Positions 47,801-60,469 of a DNA stretch of 64,000 nt are shown here, piece after piece. The stretch spans positions 28,091,001-28,155,000 of the forward strand of contig OX419755.1 in assembly GCA_948567375.1 (NCBI GenBank), read 5' to 3'. The translations under genes and the position numbers were made by a program. Numbering within the stretch: the first letter of the stretch is position 1; every line of letters starts with the position of its first letter. This stretch comes from Lunularia cruciata. Its lineage: Eukaryota > Streptophyta > Marchantiopsida > Lunulariales > Lunulariaceae. A model generated the notes under the pieces. The model searched no databases and had not been told where the DNA came from. It worked only from the letters and a program-made list of their open reading frames with translations.

Positions 47801-48178
47801 AATAATCACATTAATTACCTTAAGCAGTAAAACTAGCTCAACAGAATCTTGTTCAACCTAGCATACGTATTAGAGAACTGAAGTGGAACTCTACTTGTGT
47901 ACCAGCGCATTCCTGGGTGGTGGAGCTGGGCTTACTGGTGTTGTCCGTTAGCCTATACATTGTACGGAATCACAGTTTCACAGTTTGGTGACGTCAATGA
48001 GATGATGACGACAACGGATGATGGAACACAGATGGAAATTGCAAACTATATTCACAAGTTCTGGGGCTACAAGCACAGTTTTCTTCCCATCACGGCAGCA
48101 ATTGTGGCAGGGTTTAGCATCGTACTGGCTTTTCTCTTCATTAATTCCATTAGGTGCATCAATTTTCAACGTAAATGA
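38886..48178 (+). CDS. Full-size ABCG (PDR-type) ABC transporter
   Basis: ATP-driven exporter of hormones, terpenoids or other lipophilic compounds, usually in the plasma membrane. Exons: 38886-39121, 39409-39529, 39784-39872, 40140-40224, 40348-40507, 40824-40918, 41126-41179, 41378-41468, 41664-41965, 42140-42424, 42785-43101, 43300-43564, 43797-43953, 44352-44504, 44607-44821, 45042-45374, 45621-45911, 46224-46307, 46445-46578 (GTGCGT donor), 46763-46987, 47140-47311, 47453-47707 and 47906-48178. They join in frame to 1463 aa (family 1400-1450). NBD1: Walker [10 protein letters not shown], signature [12 protein letters not shown], Walker [17 protein letters not shown]1 contains [21 protein letters not shown]2: Walker [18 protein letters not shown], signature [12 protein letters not shown], Walker [18 protein letters not shown]2 contains [29 protein letters not shown], and the C terminus ends NFQRK as in PDRs. 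The second Gly of the NBD1 signature is Arg. Confidence 0.94.
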
Positions 48179-50254
48179 GTTACAATATTCGACAGATCTG
48201 GATATTATATCTGGATAACCTCAAGCTATTCTACATATCCATATCCCCATCAAAAGTTCGGACCTTTAATAACTCTCTTTGAAGACTCCAAGAAGTTTAA
48301 GGTGAGATTACTACATATCGATTGACCGATCCTGTAATATTGTACTGCACCTCTTCTTTTCTCAAAGTTGACAATTCACTTCTATATTGCCATATGAGAA
48401 GGCGTCGTATACAGCAGATTACAAAAATCAGTACTTGGACAATATCAAGCTACCTGATCTAGGAAAGAAAATAGATAGACCAAATTAACATTGAATTAAA
48501 CTCGTTGAACATTGAAGGTACAAATCTGAACTTGGGTCCGCTAGTAAATACGTTCAGAACTCTAAGTCGGATGTCTCAAGTTCTTAAGTTTAGTTCTAAG
48601 TAAATATTCGGTTGGATCCTTCGATCCAGCTATGATTTTCTTCACGACGAAAATGAATTGACATTTTCAAACTTTGACATGTATAGAATATGTCATAAGT
48701 ACTCAATGAAGTAAGTACTATGCTCTACTCTCAGGAACTCGCCCTCTCAGAGAAGCATATGTAGCATATTGAAAACGAGAGTGACTTGCTACAACTTGAT
48801 GGCACCTTCTTAGCTTATGGATGGTTCTATGAAATTGATATCCGTGGTAGAGAGAAAAAAGAAAAGGAAAAATTACCCCAAGTGCAAAGCGGTATGATCA
48901 GAAAACAACATACACTCAAGCACTCATCAATCTTTGTGAGATCGATCGTAGCTGGCTACATTTCAAAGCAGGTTGTTAAGGACTGATACTAACATCTGCA
49001 GTGTTTCATATAAAGAATTGAACGAGTTACCCAAAATCCTGAAGAGAAGTTTACAAGACCTACAATAAAATACTCGAACTCCGCACCCGGATCATGATCA
49101 GTGTGTTCCAAGAAACTCTGTAACTGCTGAAGGGCACTCAAATTTGCAAGTGCAGTCGATGTCAACTGAAGAAGCAGTTGATGGCAACTTCTGTCAAACG
49201 TACGACATACGTTTGTAGGAAAGCTCTCTTGGACAGACTACCACCTTACATGGCAGCTCCGAAGAATCTGCCTCGTTTAATCAACCCCATAGACCATCTA
49301 CAACTTTGGCGCCACCAGATTCAGACCACGGACTCCGAGCACTCCAACGGAGAAAATATAGGATGGCTTTCATTCGCATGGACTTGAGACCTGATCATGC
49401 TACCTGCGAATCTTTCGGGCTCATTTTCGAGAATCTCGGAATCTTAGATAATTCATGACTCAACTGACCACGACCTCTGGTTCGGACCATGACGGCCAAA
49501 ACCTTCGTTCCAAAACCCCCTAACTAAACCCTGCGACCTGCCTAAAAACGAGGCCAACTGTTCATCGTTTTAACTAGCGCGCGCGAAACCGTGCGCGGAA
49601 ACAAGGTTCCGTCATCGTTCAGTCCTTGCACACGAAAGTGCATAACATTGCGGCTCTCTGCTCTCGCGAAGTGGGGCTGTTGGAGGCTCTCTGTTTCTTC
49701 TTCCTCCAATCCAGTCATCAGGCGCTATCTCGGAACGAAATTCATTTTGTCGCTGTGTTGGATTCACTGTACGAGAGTGTTGTCGTGTAATCCTCTCGTG
49801 CAGGTGACAATTGGCGTTTCTGTAACTTGTGCGATTAATCAGCAAATGAGAATCGACCTCTTGCTCCTGCGGCTGCCGCTGTGTGCAGGAGGATGCGGAG
49901 GAGGTTTTGACGAATTGGAGCTCTGATTCGGCCTCCGTATGGAGGTTATGTGTTGATGGTGAAGCTTTTAGGCTGTAAGGTTTACGATCTGGAACGTTGA
50001 ATGATAGCTCGAGTATCTCAATTCCGGGGAGAGAGTTTGAAAGGGAGTAATTCTTGCTGCTACTGCGGTTTTGAAGATTCTCTGCATATGAGGAGGAGGG
50101 GATTTGACGAATCGTAGCTCTATTTTGGCAGGGGGTTAGAGGCACTGCAGGGAAGGTGGCGGTTTAGGTGTAAGGGAACGAATTGGATCTTTCAACGGTC
50201 AAATTGGATAGTCTAGTGGACGAGAGACGAGAGGGGGTTTGAGAGGGAAGTAGG
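48179..50254. other. Intergenic DNA and 5' leader of the MYB gene
   Basis: The 3' UTR of the ABC gene should occupy the first few hundred bases. From about 49.5 kb composition becomes GC-richer, with a GCGCGCGCG tract near 49.58 kb, consistent with a CpG-rich promoter and leader of the MYB gene starting at 50255. A 177-codon open frame on the minus strand (49612-50145) shows no similarity and is not called. Confidence 0.45.
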
Positions 50255-53200
50255 ATGCCGAGTCACATTGGTGAGGATTCGGAGGAGGATGACGATGACG
50301 ATGTAGGAATTGATGAGGGGTTTCAGAAGCATCTGGATGCCTTGAAGCAAGCATGTCTGCTGAGTATTGGACAGGACACTTTTGTTCCCAGTGGTGGAGG
50401 TGGTTCTGATCCTGGAACCCCGTCATCTGCTTTGGACGAAGACGATGAAGAGCTATTCGAGTCTATACAGAAGAAATATTTTTCTAGCTCTGGTTTGGAC
50501 AAGGATTCAATTCCGCAGAGAAGAGCCGCTGCCAATAGTGACGATGAGGAGGAGGAGGAGGATGATGATGAAGAAATTTTGCGGTCTGTGGAGAAGCTCT
50601 ATGGCGGACATGGAGTCTCGAAGCTGCCTCAGTTGACGGGCAACGTTCCCGAGCTTGAGACTCTTTCTCCTCCAGCTTTAGATGTCTCTCCAGGTGACTC
50701 ACTACTCTTGTAACGAGTTCGATGACCCGAAGAGTGTATTCCTGGTGTCTTCCATCTCTTAAGAAATTCAAGATTTTTCGTGCGGGAAGATATTTGCATA
50801 TGACACATATTACCTTGAGATATTTGCATATGACACATATTAGGTCTCTATATTTCAATCAATATTGAACTTACTTGTGCACATTAAACAGGAAGAATTA
50901 GCTGTTGAAGAGGATCTATCAATTATCGGAGTTCCTGGTTGTATTGAGAGTCACAGCAAGAATAAAGCATTAGCAGTAGCTAGATTTTCTCATTCGGAGA
51001 CCAATTTGGGTTGTATTGACGAGTTTAACGTGTTCTATTCAGAATGCAATTCGCCGGAAGAGAGTAGTGCCAGACCTGGGAAATTAGAGAGTTCTGTTAT
51101 TCCTGCCAAGGACTTGGGAAGAGCAGTTTCGTCTTTGTTGCCTTCTAATTGGACCGAGGAAGATGACCCAGAGTTTGCTTCGTCATTAGTCTTACCAACA
51201 ACCTCTCATATTGATTCTTACGAAAGCCAGACAGATTTACTCTCATCAGCAGAGTATGAGCAGTTTAGCTTACAAGACAAAGAGAGGATTATTGCGGAGG
51301 TTTTGCAAAAGAATCGGTCCTATCAGCAAAAGTTGAGAAATGTTCTTAGTCGAATAGAAGCGAAGGAGAAGCAGAATGCTGAAATGCAGAGACGGGTGAG
51401 AACGCTCCTTGATTTTGAAAAGTTCAACAAGCGCCGATTTGCGAATTTCTTCACTGATCAGGCCAATCCCTCGCTAAAATTGTTCTCCGTCAAAGGAGGG
51501 GGTTATCGAAATAAGAGTGAAGTAAATGACAAGGTATTTGACTCCGTGCTCTTGCTCTTGTTGAGGATGTCTCAATAATATAAAGGTGGCAGTTAAATTT
51601 ACATGAGAATGAGTATCATTTTCAGATGTCTTAGACGTGCATTTCCATTAGAAACAGGCTCATGCTGGTAGCTGTGTCTATATTTCCAGGCATGTGTTGT
51701 TTAATGTGAGCATATCTGTTGGTGAGCAACTCTAGTATAAAAGTTTTCTTCAACCTATCTTAACACTCACATCCATATGTTGCATCAGTTGTACCGGTAG
51801 GGAGTTTTGGGCAAATGGAGTAAAAGCTGGTCGATGAAACGGAACTGCATGTCACTCATCAGTTGGTTCTTGGTGTGAAGCTTAGCATTAGTATGCAGAC
51901 CATCTTCTTGACACTCCCCTGTTATGACGAGTTACGATAGTGTTTCTAACTTGGCCCTTAATGCCTGAAGCAGAATGATTTCCATGGGGGCCCTCCAGAC
52001 AATCCGGACGTCGAGGGTTATAAGATACTGAAGCAAAAAGCAATGATTGCCTCAATGAGCAGAAAGTGGAAAGTAGATGAGATTGAAGAACTGGCCAAAG
52101 GTGTGAAACAACAGGTCAATGAAATGTTGGTCTGTCAAGCCATGGACGCGATAAGGTAAAATATCTGATAAGCTGAACTTACATCTCTTAGTTGGTACAC
52201 GTACTGACTCATGCTATTACTAAAATTTACTTCTAGTCGTTTATAAATTTTAAAAATCATTCCGTAGCTGCGCTATGAAATGAATGTTGATAATATCTAA
52301 TGCATTGTCTAATCATCATGTATACTTGGTTTTTCCCGTAGGCTTGTATACCGTACTGTTGTTTGGGAGTCCTACTTGACTTCTGAATTTTTATATATAC
52401 TGTATACTTCACCTTCACTTTAATTCACTTCACCTCTGCTTTTCCTGTTTCAGTTGACCCATCCCTTCCCCGTGCAGCGCTGATGTTTCTTGCTCCACTA
52501 ACGAACCTCTGCTTGACTATTTCTCATTGTTGTGTCCTGGACTTTTTCTCTACTAATGAATGTTTGTGATTCAGGGATCCATCAGGTATGTCTCGATTTT
52601 TTCCCTCATCTTCCTCATGGGGATCCTTATCATGCGGCTAAGACTCCAGCGCTTACTTATGTGCCTGCACTTCTGCTTGCCCTTTCTTTCCACTTCTGTT
52701 CTTTTTGACATTCCCACTACTTTTGGGTGGCACTTTAGGGGAGTTACCGAGTTTTCCTTGGCACTCATGAGTTTTCGAGTAGAAACTCGGTATGAGGGTT
52801 ACTGACAATTGCTCAGCTACTTCGGCACTGCGTGAGGCACTGATGAAGTCGCAGGTGTTTTTGCGAAGGCTTACTATGGCCGCCTTCTGCTTCCCTTTGC
52901 TGTTTAGCGTCTCAGGACTCAAGCGTTCATAGCGCTTGTTGCAATATACTTTATATCCTGTCCTATTTTGCTTCGCTCTTGCTACCCTGTTACACTTCGA
53001 CAGGTTTCTGCAGCCACACCATCCTATAGCTCTCGCATTGTTCCACTCCATTACCCAGCTAATTCCCTCCCTATTAACTTTCCTTCGCTCTTTGCCTGAT
53101 TCCTGGGTTCGACCTCTCGTGTATACAGTGTTCCTACCCACTCCAGCCCACGTTTTAAATTTTTATCGTTCATGCACTGCTTACTGGCAGTGTTTTACAT

Positions 53201-56200
53201 TGCGTTTCCTATTTCTCACAATTGTTTGCATAGAGTTCTAGATTTCACGGTTGTTTACTAGTCTCTTAGCCATATGTTATTCTCATGTTGTTTCAATTAT
53301 GCCTTTGTTTCAAGTTACATTCGATGCATTCTACCTTATGGATTTCTCACTATTCTAGCATTGTGAATCATGTACATCTTGCTTATCATTTGCACTTCAT
53401 GAGTTCTGGATAACCCGTTCTGGGAACGGCTTCTGTTCTCATACACCTACATATACTTGATTTACACTACTTGTACAAAGTGAAAGGAGCTTGTGCACCA
53501 ACAGGTGTGACTGATGGTTATGAGGGTTTTACTGCTTATACCTCGTGAAGTCTGGTCCAGTCTTAAGTGGGTATTGAACCGCGTTCTAACGAACGGGTTC
53601 CATATTCATACACTCAATATATTAAAACTATTAAGTCTGTGAAATCCTATAAATTTGATACAATATGATCGGCTTTCGCCTTCATGAGTTCTGTAATGCA
53701 AAGTTTATCGTCTTTAGGAAAGTGCAAAGCCATGTCTCACAGTCTCCGAGAAGCTCTCTTTGAAGCTGTCATGTCCCGGACGTCCCTAGATTCCTTGCTC
53801 TTATGGCAACCTATATGACCCACTGTACAGCAACGGAGATCTCACAGGAGACAATGCTTTGGAAGATGCATTGGACGAGATTCGCAAGAAGGATCTAACG
53901 CCTGAGGAGCTGAGGGACGCAATTGGTGGCGTCAACTGGGATCAGGTAGCGAGAGTGTATGTGCCGAGTCGAACTCCAGAGGAATGTCGAACACGGTATA
54001 AGCTCAAGCCTTATGCTTCATTGGTTCCAATATCAATACCTCTGAACTTTAGAAAGCTGCAAGAACTACCGTAATAGAGTAATAGACAGAATAAAAGATA
54101 TATCTGTTAAACAAGTACTTTGCCAAAGAGTTTCTGGTAGTTTGACATGGTCACTCTTATGAGTGTTACAAAACCTGTGCGTATGTTACTTGCAATGCAA
54201 ACTAACGGTGGGGTAGATCAAGTAGCCTGGTAAACGGTGGAAAAGAAGGCTTTCTTAAAGTCTAACAGCTGCATCACCTTTTTCCTTCCCAGCTGTATAC
54301 GTCACGAACTTGTGCTCAGTGCATCAAATCACCTTTCTGGCTACTGTGGCGTTCATTTGTTCTGATTACTGTTTCTTGTCTTTTCTCATTATCTTTGAAG
54401 ATGGTTGAACCATGAAGATCCCATTATAAATAGATCTTCTTGGACCAAGATCGAAGACAAAAAGCTTCTTAGTATTGTTCAACAGTTCGACACTACCAAC
54501 TGGGAAAAGATTGCTCAAGAACTGGGAACTAATCGAACTCCAGCAGAATGCCTCACGAGATATCAGAGGAGTTTGAATGCCAGTATTCTCCGGACTGTTT
54601 GGACGCCTGAAGAGGATAACAAACTCCGTGCAGCAGTCGAGGTGCTGGGTGAATCAGATTGGAGTGCTGTAGCTGCATGTCTCGAAGGTCGCAATAATAG
54701 TCAATGCCTCATGAGGTAACGTAGTTTGATATGCATGACTAATAGTTTGAAATGTGAAAGTTATGTGAAGGTCCAATAGAACGAGTTTTAGATTGGCAAA
54801 GCTGTTGAATCTGCTTGGACTCGGGCCGGTGTCACTGACAGGGGCCAAAATGGACGCTGTCAGTAAGTCTGCTACTGACGCAATGGATACTTACTGACTC
54901 CTATCTGTCTAGATCAAATATTCCTGCAGCTTGAGTGGAGAAGAGGTTTTGGAATCTGTGCTGTTGTTAACTTGGTGGACGGGCATGGTATAGTACTTGC
55001 TCTTTAAGACACCAACTAATTGATACACATTTCCTGTAATGGAATCCAAAGGACTGCTGTTCTCCGAGAACTCATGCCCTCCATGTCATTTGACCCTTCT
55101 CTCTTGATTGACCTAAAGAGAACCTATATTTTATCTGCGCAATCTGATCCACTGAAGTGACAAAGGAACCTAGTGTTTGAGGTGGCAACTGATTTCATAG
55201 GAGAAAAGATGTGTTATATTACGTGGGAATCTCGAACTCATCTATAAATTGATTGGCTTTCAGGTGGTACAAAGTTCTACATCCAACGAAGCAGAAGAAA
55301 GGAAGGTGGTCACTGGAAGAAGATAAGCGACTCAACTGGGCTGTATCAGTATATGGAGCCAAGAAATGGAAACAAATTGCTAACCATGTGCCCGGCCGCA
55401 CGGATATTCAGTGCCGAGAAAGGTGAGCAAGAGATTTCATATATTTTACACATTTCAATTTACTGTCTTTTAGATGTACGGACAATACAAGTCAGGACAA
55501 AGTATGTCTTGTTCCGTCTCTTGCAGACTTACTATGGAAGACTGCTACTTCCCTTTCACGTGTTGTAATGTAGACGGACTGATGCTGACATAGAGCATTG
55601 GACCCTCCTCATACACTCGCTCTTGGGGCGTCTAATGATTCTCATTTTGATAGTTATGCTGTTTGTGTCCAATACACCAACACTGTGATGATGTCAAAAC
55701 GTTATGCTGTTTACTGAAGCTTACACTTGCTCGCACTTACTCTATACTGCAGGTACTTACCTATGCATTACACCTTAGAAAGTCATTTAGACACCATTGT
55801 ACTAATGTACCCCTGTATGATGCAGACATACGTATGCTTACCTCTCTATCTAACTGACAGTTATGACGATCTTTACTATGTTACTCTCAAATGACAGAGT
55901 CAGTCCGGTAAGACGTGGGCACGGAGCTGGGTTGTTTACAACGGCTTCTGTATCCCATTACTCTACTTGTCTTCGTCCTTCTCATTTATCTCATCGGCTT
56001 TCACTTCACTCATCGAGTTCAATCATGCACTTGAGTCAAAAGTCTGCATGTGCCTGTTCAGTAATTATTCTCTGTTCTTGATGTAAAGGTCCACTGTTGG
56101 TTCTGCTGATTTGTGGCTCCCATCTCTCGCTCCTCTTCATGCAAATGTTCAGTTTTGGTTTTGTCCATTTACGGTTACCATACCGCTCGTAGTGAGTACC

Positions 56201-58669
56201 AGTACGACTCTTGCCCAACATGTAAATAAACGGATTGTCATGTAGTTTCTCGAAGAAGGATTGTTTGGTTCCATTTGAGTGTGGAGTCCCGTATACTATG
56301 GATAGTACTAACATTAGCCTGATCTATCCTGGTGCACTCTGCTTGTGTCTTGAGTATATCCCTACGTACACTCGGTAATGATTTGACCGTTGTAGCGTCT
56401 TCGCTATGCAGGTGGTGTAATGTTCTAAATCCTGAAATTAAACTCGATACATGGACAGAAGAAGAGGACAAGAAGCTCCAAGAGTCAATCGCTCAACATG
56501 GACCTCACCGCTGGTCTGCAGTTGCGGCTGACCTCAAAGTTAGAACTGACAAGCAATGTTGGCGGTAGATTCTCTGCTCCAACCTCCATTAGTGTAATTA
56601 AGGATAACTTTTCATTTGGAGTAGCGACTGAATCTTCGTTTGCGTGAGAGATATTTGTTGAGATTAGCTTTCTCAGTTTGACTTAAGAGTTTCATTGTCC
56701 ATCTCATACAGGCGATGGAAATTCCTCTTTCCGGAAGATCAACCTGATTACCAGAGGACAGTTTACATTCAACGCAACGCGCTTGTAAACAATTTTCAGG
56801 GAAGAAAGAAGGAGCGTCCCAAACTAGGCCCTCAAGACTTTGTGTCGAAAGTTGATGGTTTTGAAGTGACTAATAGAAGTACCAAAGGCAAGACAAAGGC
56901 TGGCTCCAAAACCAAGTTGAGGCCAGTGAGGGCAAGGAAGGAGGGCTCTGTACCAGATGACAATGGAAACCTTTCTTCTGTACCGACAAGCGCTTCTGGT
57001 CCAAGGTTAGTATTCCAAACTCCCAATGATTTACAACTGTGATTCAAATGATAATCAGAGTTTGAGTTACACTTGTGAATACAGTTCTTGATGTCAAGAA
57101 GTCTCAGAGCAGATTTTGTGAAACACTTGCAGAGAGTCTGAACTTGATCAAAACAAAGATCTAGAAAGCTCGTTGATTCACGGGAGTAACACCCTAGTTG
57201 GGGGATCTGTGGAAGGAGTGCGTGGAGACGATGCACTTTCTGATTCCAAGATGCGCCGGCTGGCCCGTATTCACAAGCTCAAATTAGCGAGAGCTAGCAA
57301 ACTTGCTGCTAATGGTGCTAGTAAAGCTGCTCCGAATGGTGTAAGCTCTGCAACGATGGTTTCTGATCATCAAACTGATCGGAGAGAAATGGAACCGCCA
57401 GTCCCCTCCTCAAGCTTTCAAGCTCATCTCAGGAAGAGAAAAAGGCATTCAAGGACGGATTCATTTGAAGAACAACACAAACCTAATAAAAGATCACGCC
57501 AACAAGGGGCCAAGAAAGGTAGGCCAAAGATTGTGTCTGATGGTGGTGCTCCATCTCGACCGAGCCCATCTGTGGACACGTCTACAGCAGCTGGGGTTGA
57601 ACTTCCAGCTGCCAAAGCACTTCCGCAAACAACCGAGGGCTCTGTGGACAGAGCTGAAAGGAATGGAACACTGGAGAATACAGTCGAACCGAGGACAGGG
57701 AAGAGGAAGAAACGCCCGAGCGTGGGGGCCTGTGCTGACCATAGTCAGGTTTCAAGAGGAGCAAGATCTACTAAGACCTCTCTTTTACCTGAAGAAGTAA
57801 ATGCGACTGAAGTGTCTCAGCCTGTCAGACCTGACATTATGGCTTTTGTAGACCTGCTTCAGTCAGTAGCTGACTTTTGCAAGTATTCATCTCTTATACA
57901 TGGGGAGCAGCACCCTCCAGCCTTTCAAGATCCTCCTCTGACTGGTTTACCAGCTACGGCCAGTGCTTCAAATCGATCAGGGGGTGCCGACAGTGACAGA
58001 TCAGGGGTTGCCGACAGTGACACAGATGTTTTCCGCAGAAGTCTTTTTGGATCTATCCATCATCACTGTACACCTCTCGTAGGTACAGAAACTATATACT
58101 CAAATGGAAACAAAACTTCAGCAGAAAGGAGAATGGTCACAAGTACAGTACATAGTGGGGGAAGGTGTGATGCTCCTTGGTGTCCAAATTCTACTGTGAA
58201 CAGGGTAATCTTTCACCCCGGAAGTGCTGCCGACTTGGAAACCACCAGACCAGACGCAACCACCACCTCGAGTGAAACTCAGGACCACCTGAGAGATAAA
58301 CGCACAAATATGGAGAATGCTCCCAATGTGGGGACCTCACCAGATGCAACCACCACCTCATGTGAAACTCCAGACCGTGTGAGAGATGATCACAATGAGT
58401 TAACTGCAGAAGATGAAGAAGTAGCAGCTGCAACTAGAGCCATCCTCTCGTGGCCCTTCTTTTATGGAGTGCAACACCTGACACATCAAGCTACTGATTA
58501 TCTAGAGGCAAAAGCTCCCAGGAAAACTTCAGGTTCTAAACCAAGAAAGAAAAGCAAGGCCGTGGATCCTAAAACCACAGCTGGTACTGAGGCCGCAGCA
58601 GTGGAGTCCGCAATGCCTACGAGACGAAGGAGTGCACGTTGTGGAGCAAAAATGAGACAATCCATGTAG
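50255..58669 (+). CDS. SNAPc subunit 4-like 4.5-repeat MYB protein
   Basis: Resembles SNAP190/SNAPC4 and plant MYB4R proteins, the DNA-binding subunit of the complex that binds the proximal sequence element of snRNA genes for Pol II and Pol III transcription. Exons: 50255-50693, about 50896-51533, 51974-52155, 53831-53995, 54401-54715, 55264-55422, 56412-56564, 56712-57005 and 57133-58669, joined in frame to about 1293 aa. The N terminus has two acidic runs ([20 protein letters not shown]). A half repeat ([20 protein letters not shown]) precedes four MYB repeats with Trp spacing [36 protein letters not shown] and [12 protein letters not shown], about residues 430-690. The last 600 residues are Ser/Thr-rich and basic, with an AT-hook-like KKGRPK near 57.52 kb. 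The exon 2 acceptor is ambiguous (AAG at 50895 keeps frame), and an 11-nt microexon at 52575-52585 is possible. The target promoter is inferred from the family. Confidence 0.9.
50789..50842 (+). repeat. 24-bp direct repeat in intron 1 of the MYB gene
   Basis: GATATTTGCATATGACACATATTA-type units at 50789-50812 and 50819-50842, a 30-bp period. Intronic, just before the exon 2 acceptor. Confidence 0.85.
52740..53240 (+). repeat. Dispersed repeat copy inside intron 3 of the MYB gene
   Basis: Intron 3 is about 1.7 kb, far longer than its neighbours. From GGCACTCATGAG at about 52.76 kb it is similar to 60.47-60.6 kb for at least 110 bases (shared GAAACTCG, ATGAGGG, CAGCTACT). Similarity is weaker beyond. 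The insertion explains the intron's size. Confidence 0.65.
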
Positions 58670-59700
58670 GACAAATTGATGTAGACAGGTGTGGACCTTA
58701 CGTTTTGAAACGTTCCAGCTTTTGTAAATGGTTGCTGCTTGAGCTGTTTCCTTTGCTCACTATGTCTTTGATTATTGTTCGTATAGATCTTTGGGGCAAT
58801 CGGACTCGGTGGATCCAACATCACCTCATGTGCTTCAAGAGGAATCGTCGACATAAGAAGGAATAGGCCTTTAAGACGCAAGCAAATTTATCAGTCGATT
58901 GTCAAGAATGGATTGGAGTCCTCCATCTAGGGAGTCCTCAAGGCCAGATCAAGATACTCTATGATTAGCCATCTTTCTGGTAGATTGAAGGCAACCAGGT
59001 GGAGCTCTATGTTCAAGGGAAAAATATTGGGTGAGTTTCCTGGACTCTTGTGGAAACATTTGCTATCACTGGCATCCACCTCAGGACCGTGTTTTGAGAA
59101 CCAGCTGAAGTTACAAACATGTGTAAGAAATGAATTCATAAATTTATGCAGTCAATGCACTTGTTCGGATGCCTGTCGTGCAGTTGCTGAATTTGGAGAG
59201 CTTTTGACAAACAAGTATCATGTGGAACAATCTATAAGAGTCGAGCCAGATTCTGGTATACCGCGCTATCCAAACTTCGATCTCTTTTAGTCATGTGTTC
59301 AAGTGAAGCCACTTGCTTGGTTAACTGGCAAGGTTAGCCTCAAAGGACTTACCATAGATTTCACAACCCAAGCTGAAAACTCGTTCCTGTTTTATTGCAG
59401 ACTTTCGCTCAGGTTGCATACTTTGCGGAGCGTCACGAGCACTACATCTAGATGGCCTTGTTTCCACGGATTGTGTGCAATATTCGGGGCACGATGCGAT
59501 CACATCTTTAGTACCATCTCGTTCAAAAGACCTGCTGTTGCATGGGCCGTTAGATGCACTACTGGACTTGTAGCATAGAGACACAAGCGAGATATGTAAA
59601 TCACGGCAAGGTTCCAGCCCTTAGGTTGTCAGTTGACACCGGGCTGGGACTTGGCTACTGTAGTTAACTTGTCAAACCTGGTTCAGCTGGCGGTGGTCGT
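58670..59700 (+). other. 3' UTR of the MYB gene and intergenic DNA
   Basis: Gene-like composition. A 109-codon open frame at 58961-59290 has no recognised similarity, no good start context and no partner exons that I could find, so it is not called as a gene. Confidence 0.4.
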
Positions 59701-59924
59701 GTTCTAACAAAGCGGGTTCAAAACTGGGGATGCCCACACTCATCAGACCCACTTTCCAACGTACGTTCACTCTCAACATGGAGTCTTGCTGGTTGTTCAG
59801 ACTGCAAGTATAGATAGCTCAAGAGCAAACATAATATCTTTCCTTCGGCGAACGCCTCAAAGGTCAGCATCACCCACCATTTATGGTGGCTGATGTTCGA
59901 CAGTCTAATCCGTTGAATGTTCTT

Positions 59925-60440
59925 CTTGTTTGGCAATCTCTACGTCACTTTCAGGGATCAGATTTCTTGTCAACATATAGGGATACCGATGGGTACAAAC
60001 TGGTCTGTTATTGTGGCTAATATGTAATGACTAATTGATGCTTAATGATTTAGAATTACTGGGCAATCTGGCTCTCGTTCGTAGATACGTAGACGATCTT
60101 CTGGTGGTAGGTTCCGCCCTAGGTGAGTTTCAGGAATTCATGTACAAGGATGATCGTGCTGTAGGAGGTGGTATGAATCCGTAACATTCCTGCGAAGTAC
60201 TACGCACTCACTATGGATGGCACTGAGATTATTTCGACTGCAGAACTACTGAGGATGACTTTCACATCTTCGTGGCCATCTACGATGAAAAAGAGACACC
60301 TCCGTTTACTCAAATCAAGACCATCTTGCTGCCTCACCGATTATCCTGATTCCTCTTCTATGAGCATTCTCTTCGCATTCTTCTGCTTCTATCAGGACAC
60401 CTTTATTCTTTATACCCTACAGTTCTCCTGGACTAGCTAG
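59925..60440 (+). pseudogene. Reverse-transcriptase fragment with YVDD box
   Basis: Translation with allowed frame changes gives NLYVTFRDQISC, then GIPMGTNWSVIVANM, two stops and a gap, then LALVRRYVDDLLVVG with YVDD at 60086-60097. Farther on are DDFHIFVAIYDEKETPPF and, in another frame, SILFAFFCFYQDTF. GIPMGTN before a Y-V-D-D box is the order of the palm motifs of a reverse transcriptase. The catalytic aspartates survive but stops and frameshifts make the copy dead. It does not look like Ty1/copia or Ty3/gypsy; a Penelope-like or other non-LTR lineage is possible, without proof. Confidence 0.65.
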
Positions 60441-60469
60441 CATAGATTGGCAATTCTCGGAAGCAACCG

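Noticed and set aside
49612-50145. 177-codon minus-strand open frame before the MYB gene
   Set aside because: GC-rich promoter/leader DNA tends to stay open by chance; no similarity, no splice partners.
52653-53141. 162-codon minus-strand open frame in MYB intron 3
   Set aside because: It lies in a dispersed repeat, on the strand opposite to the RT element, has no recognised similarity, and I saw no matching frame in the related copy at 60.5 kb.
57424-57764. Several open frames on both strands within MYB exon 10
   Set aside because: Overlap the 512-codon last exon, which joins in frame to the MYB repeats; shadows of it.
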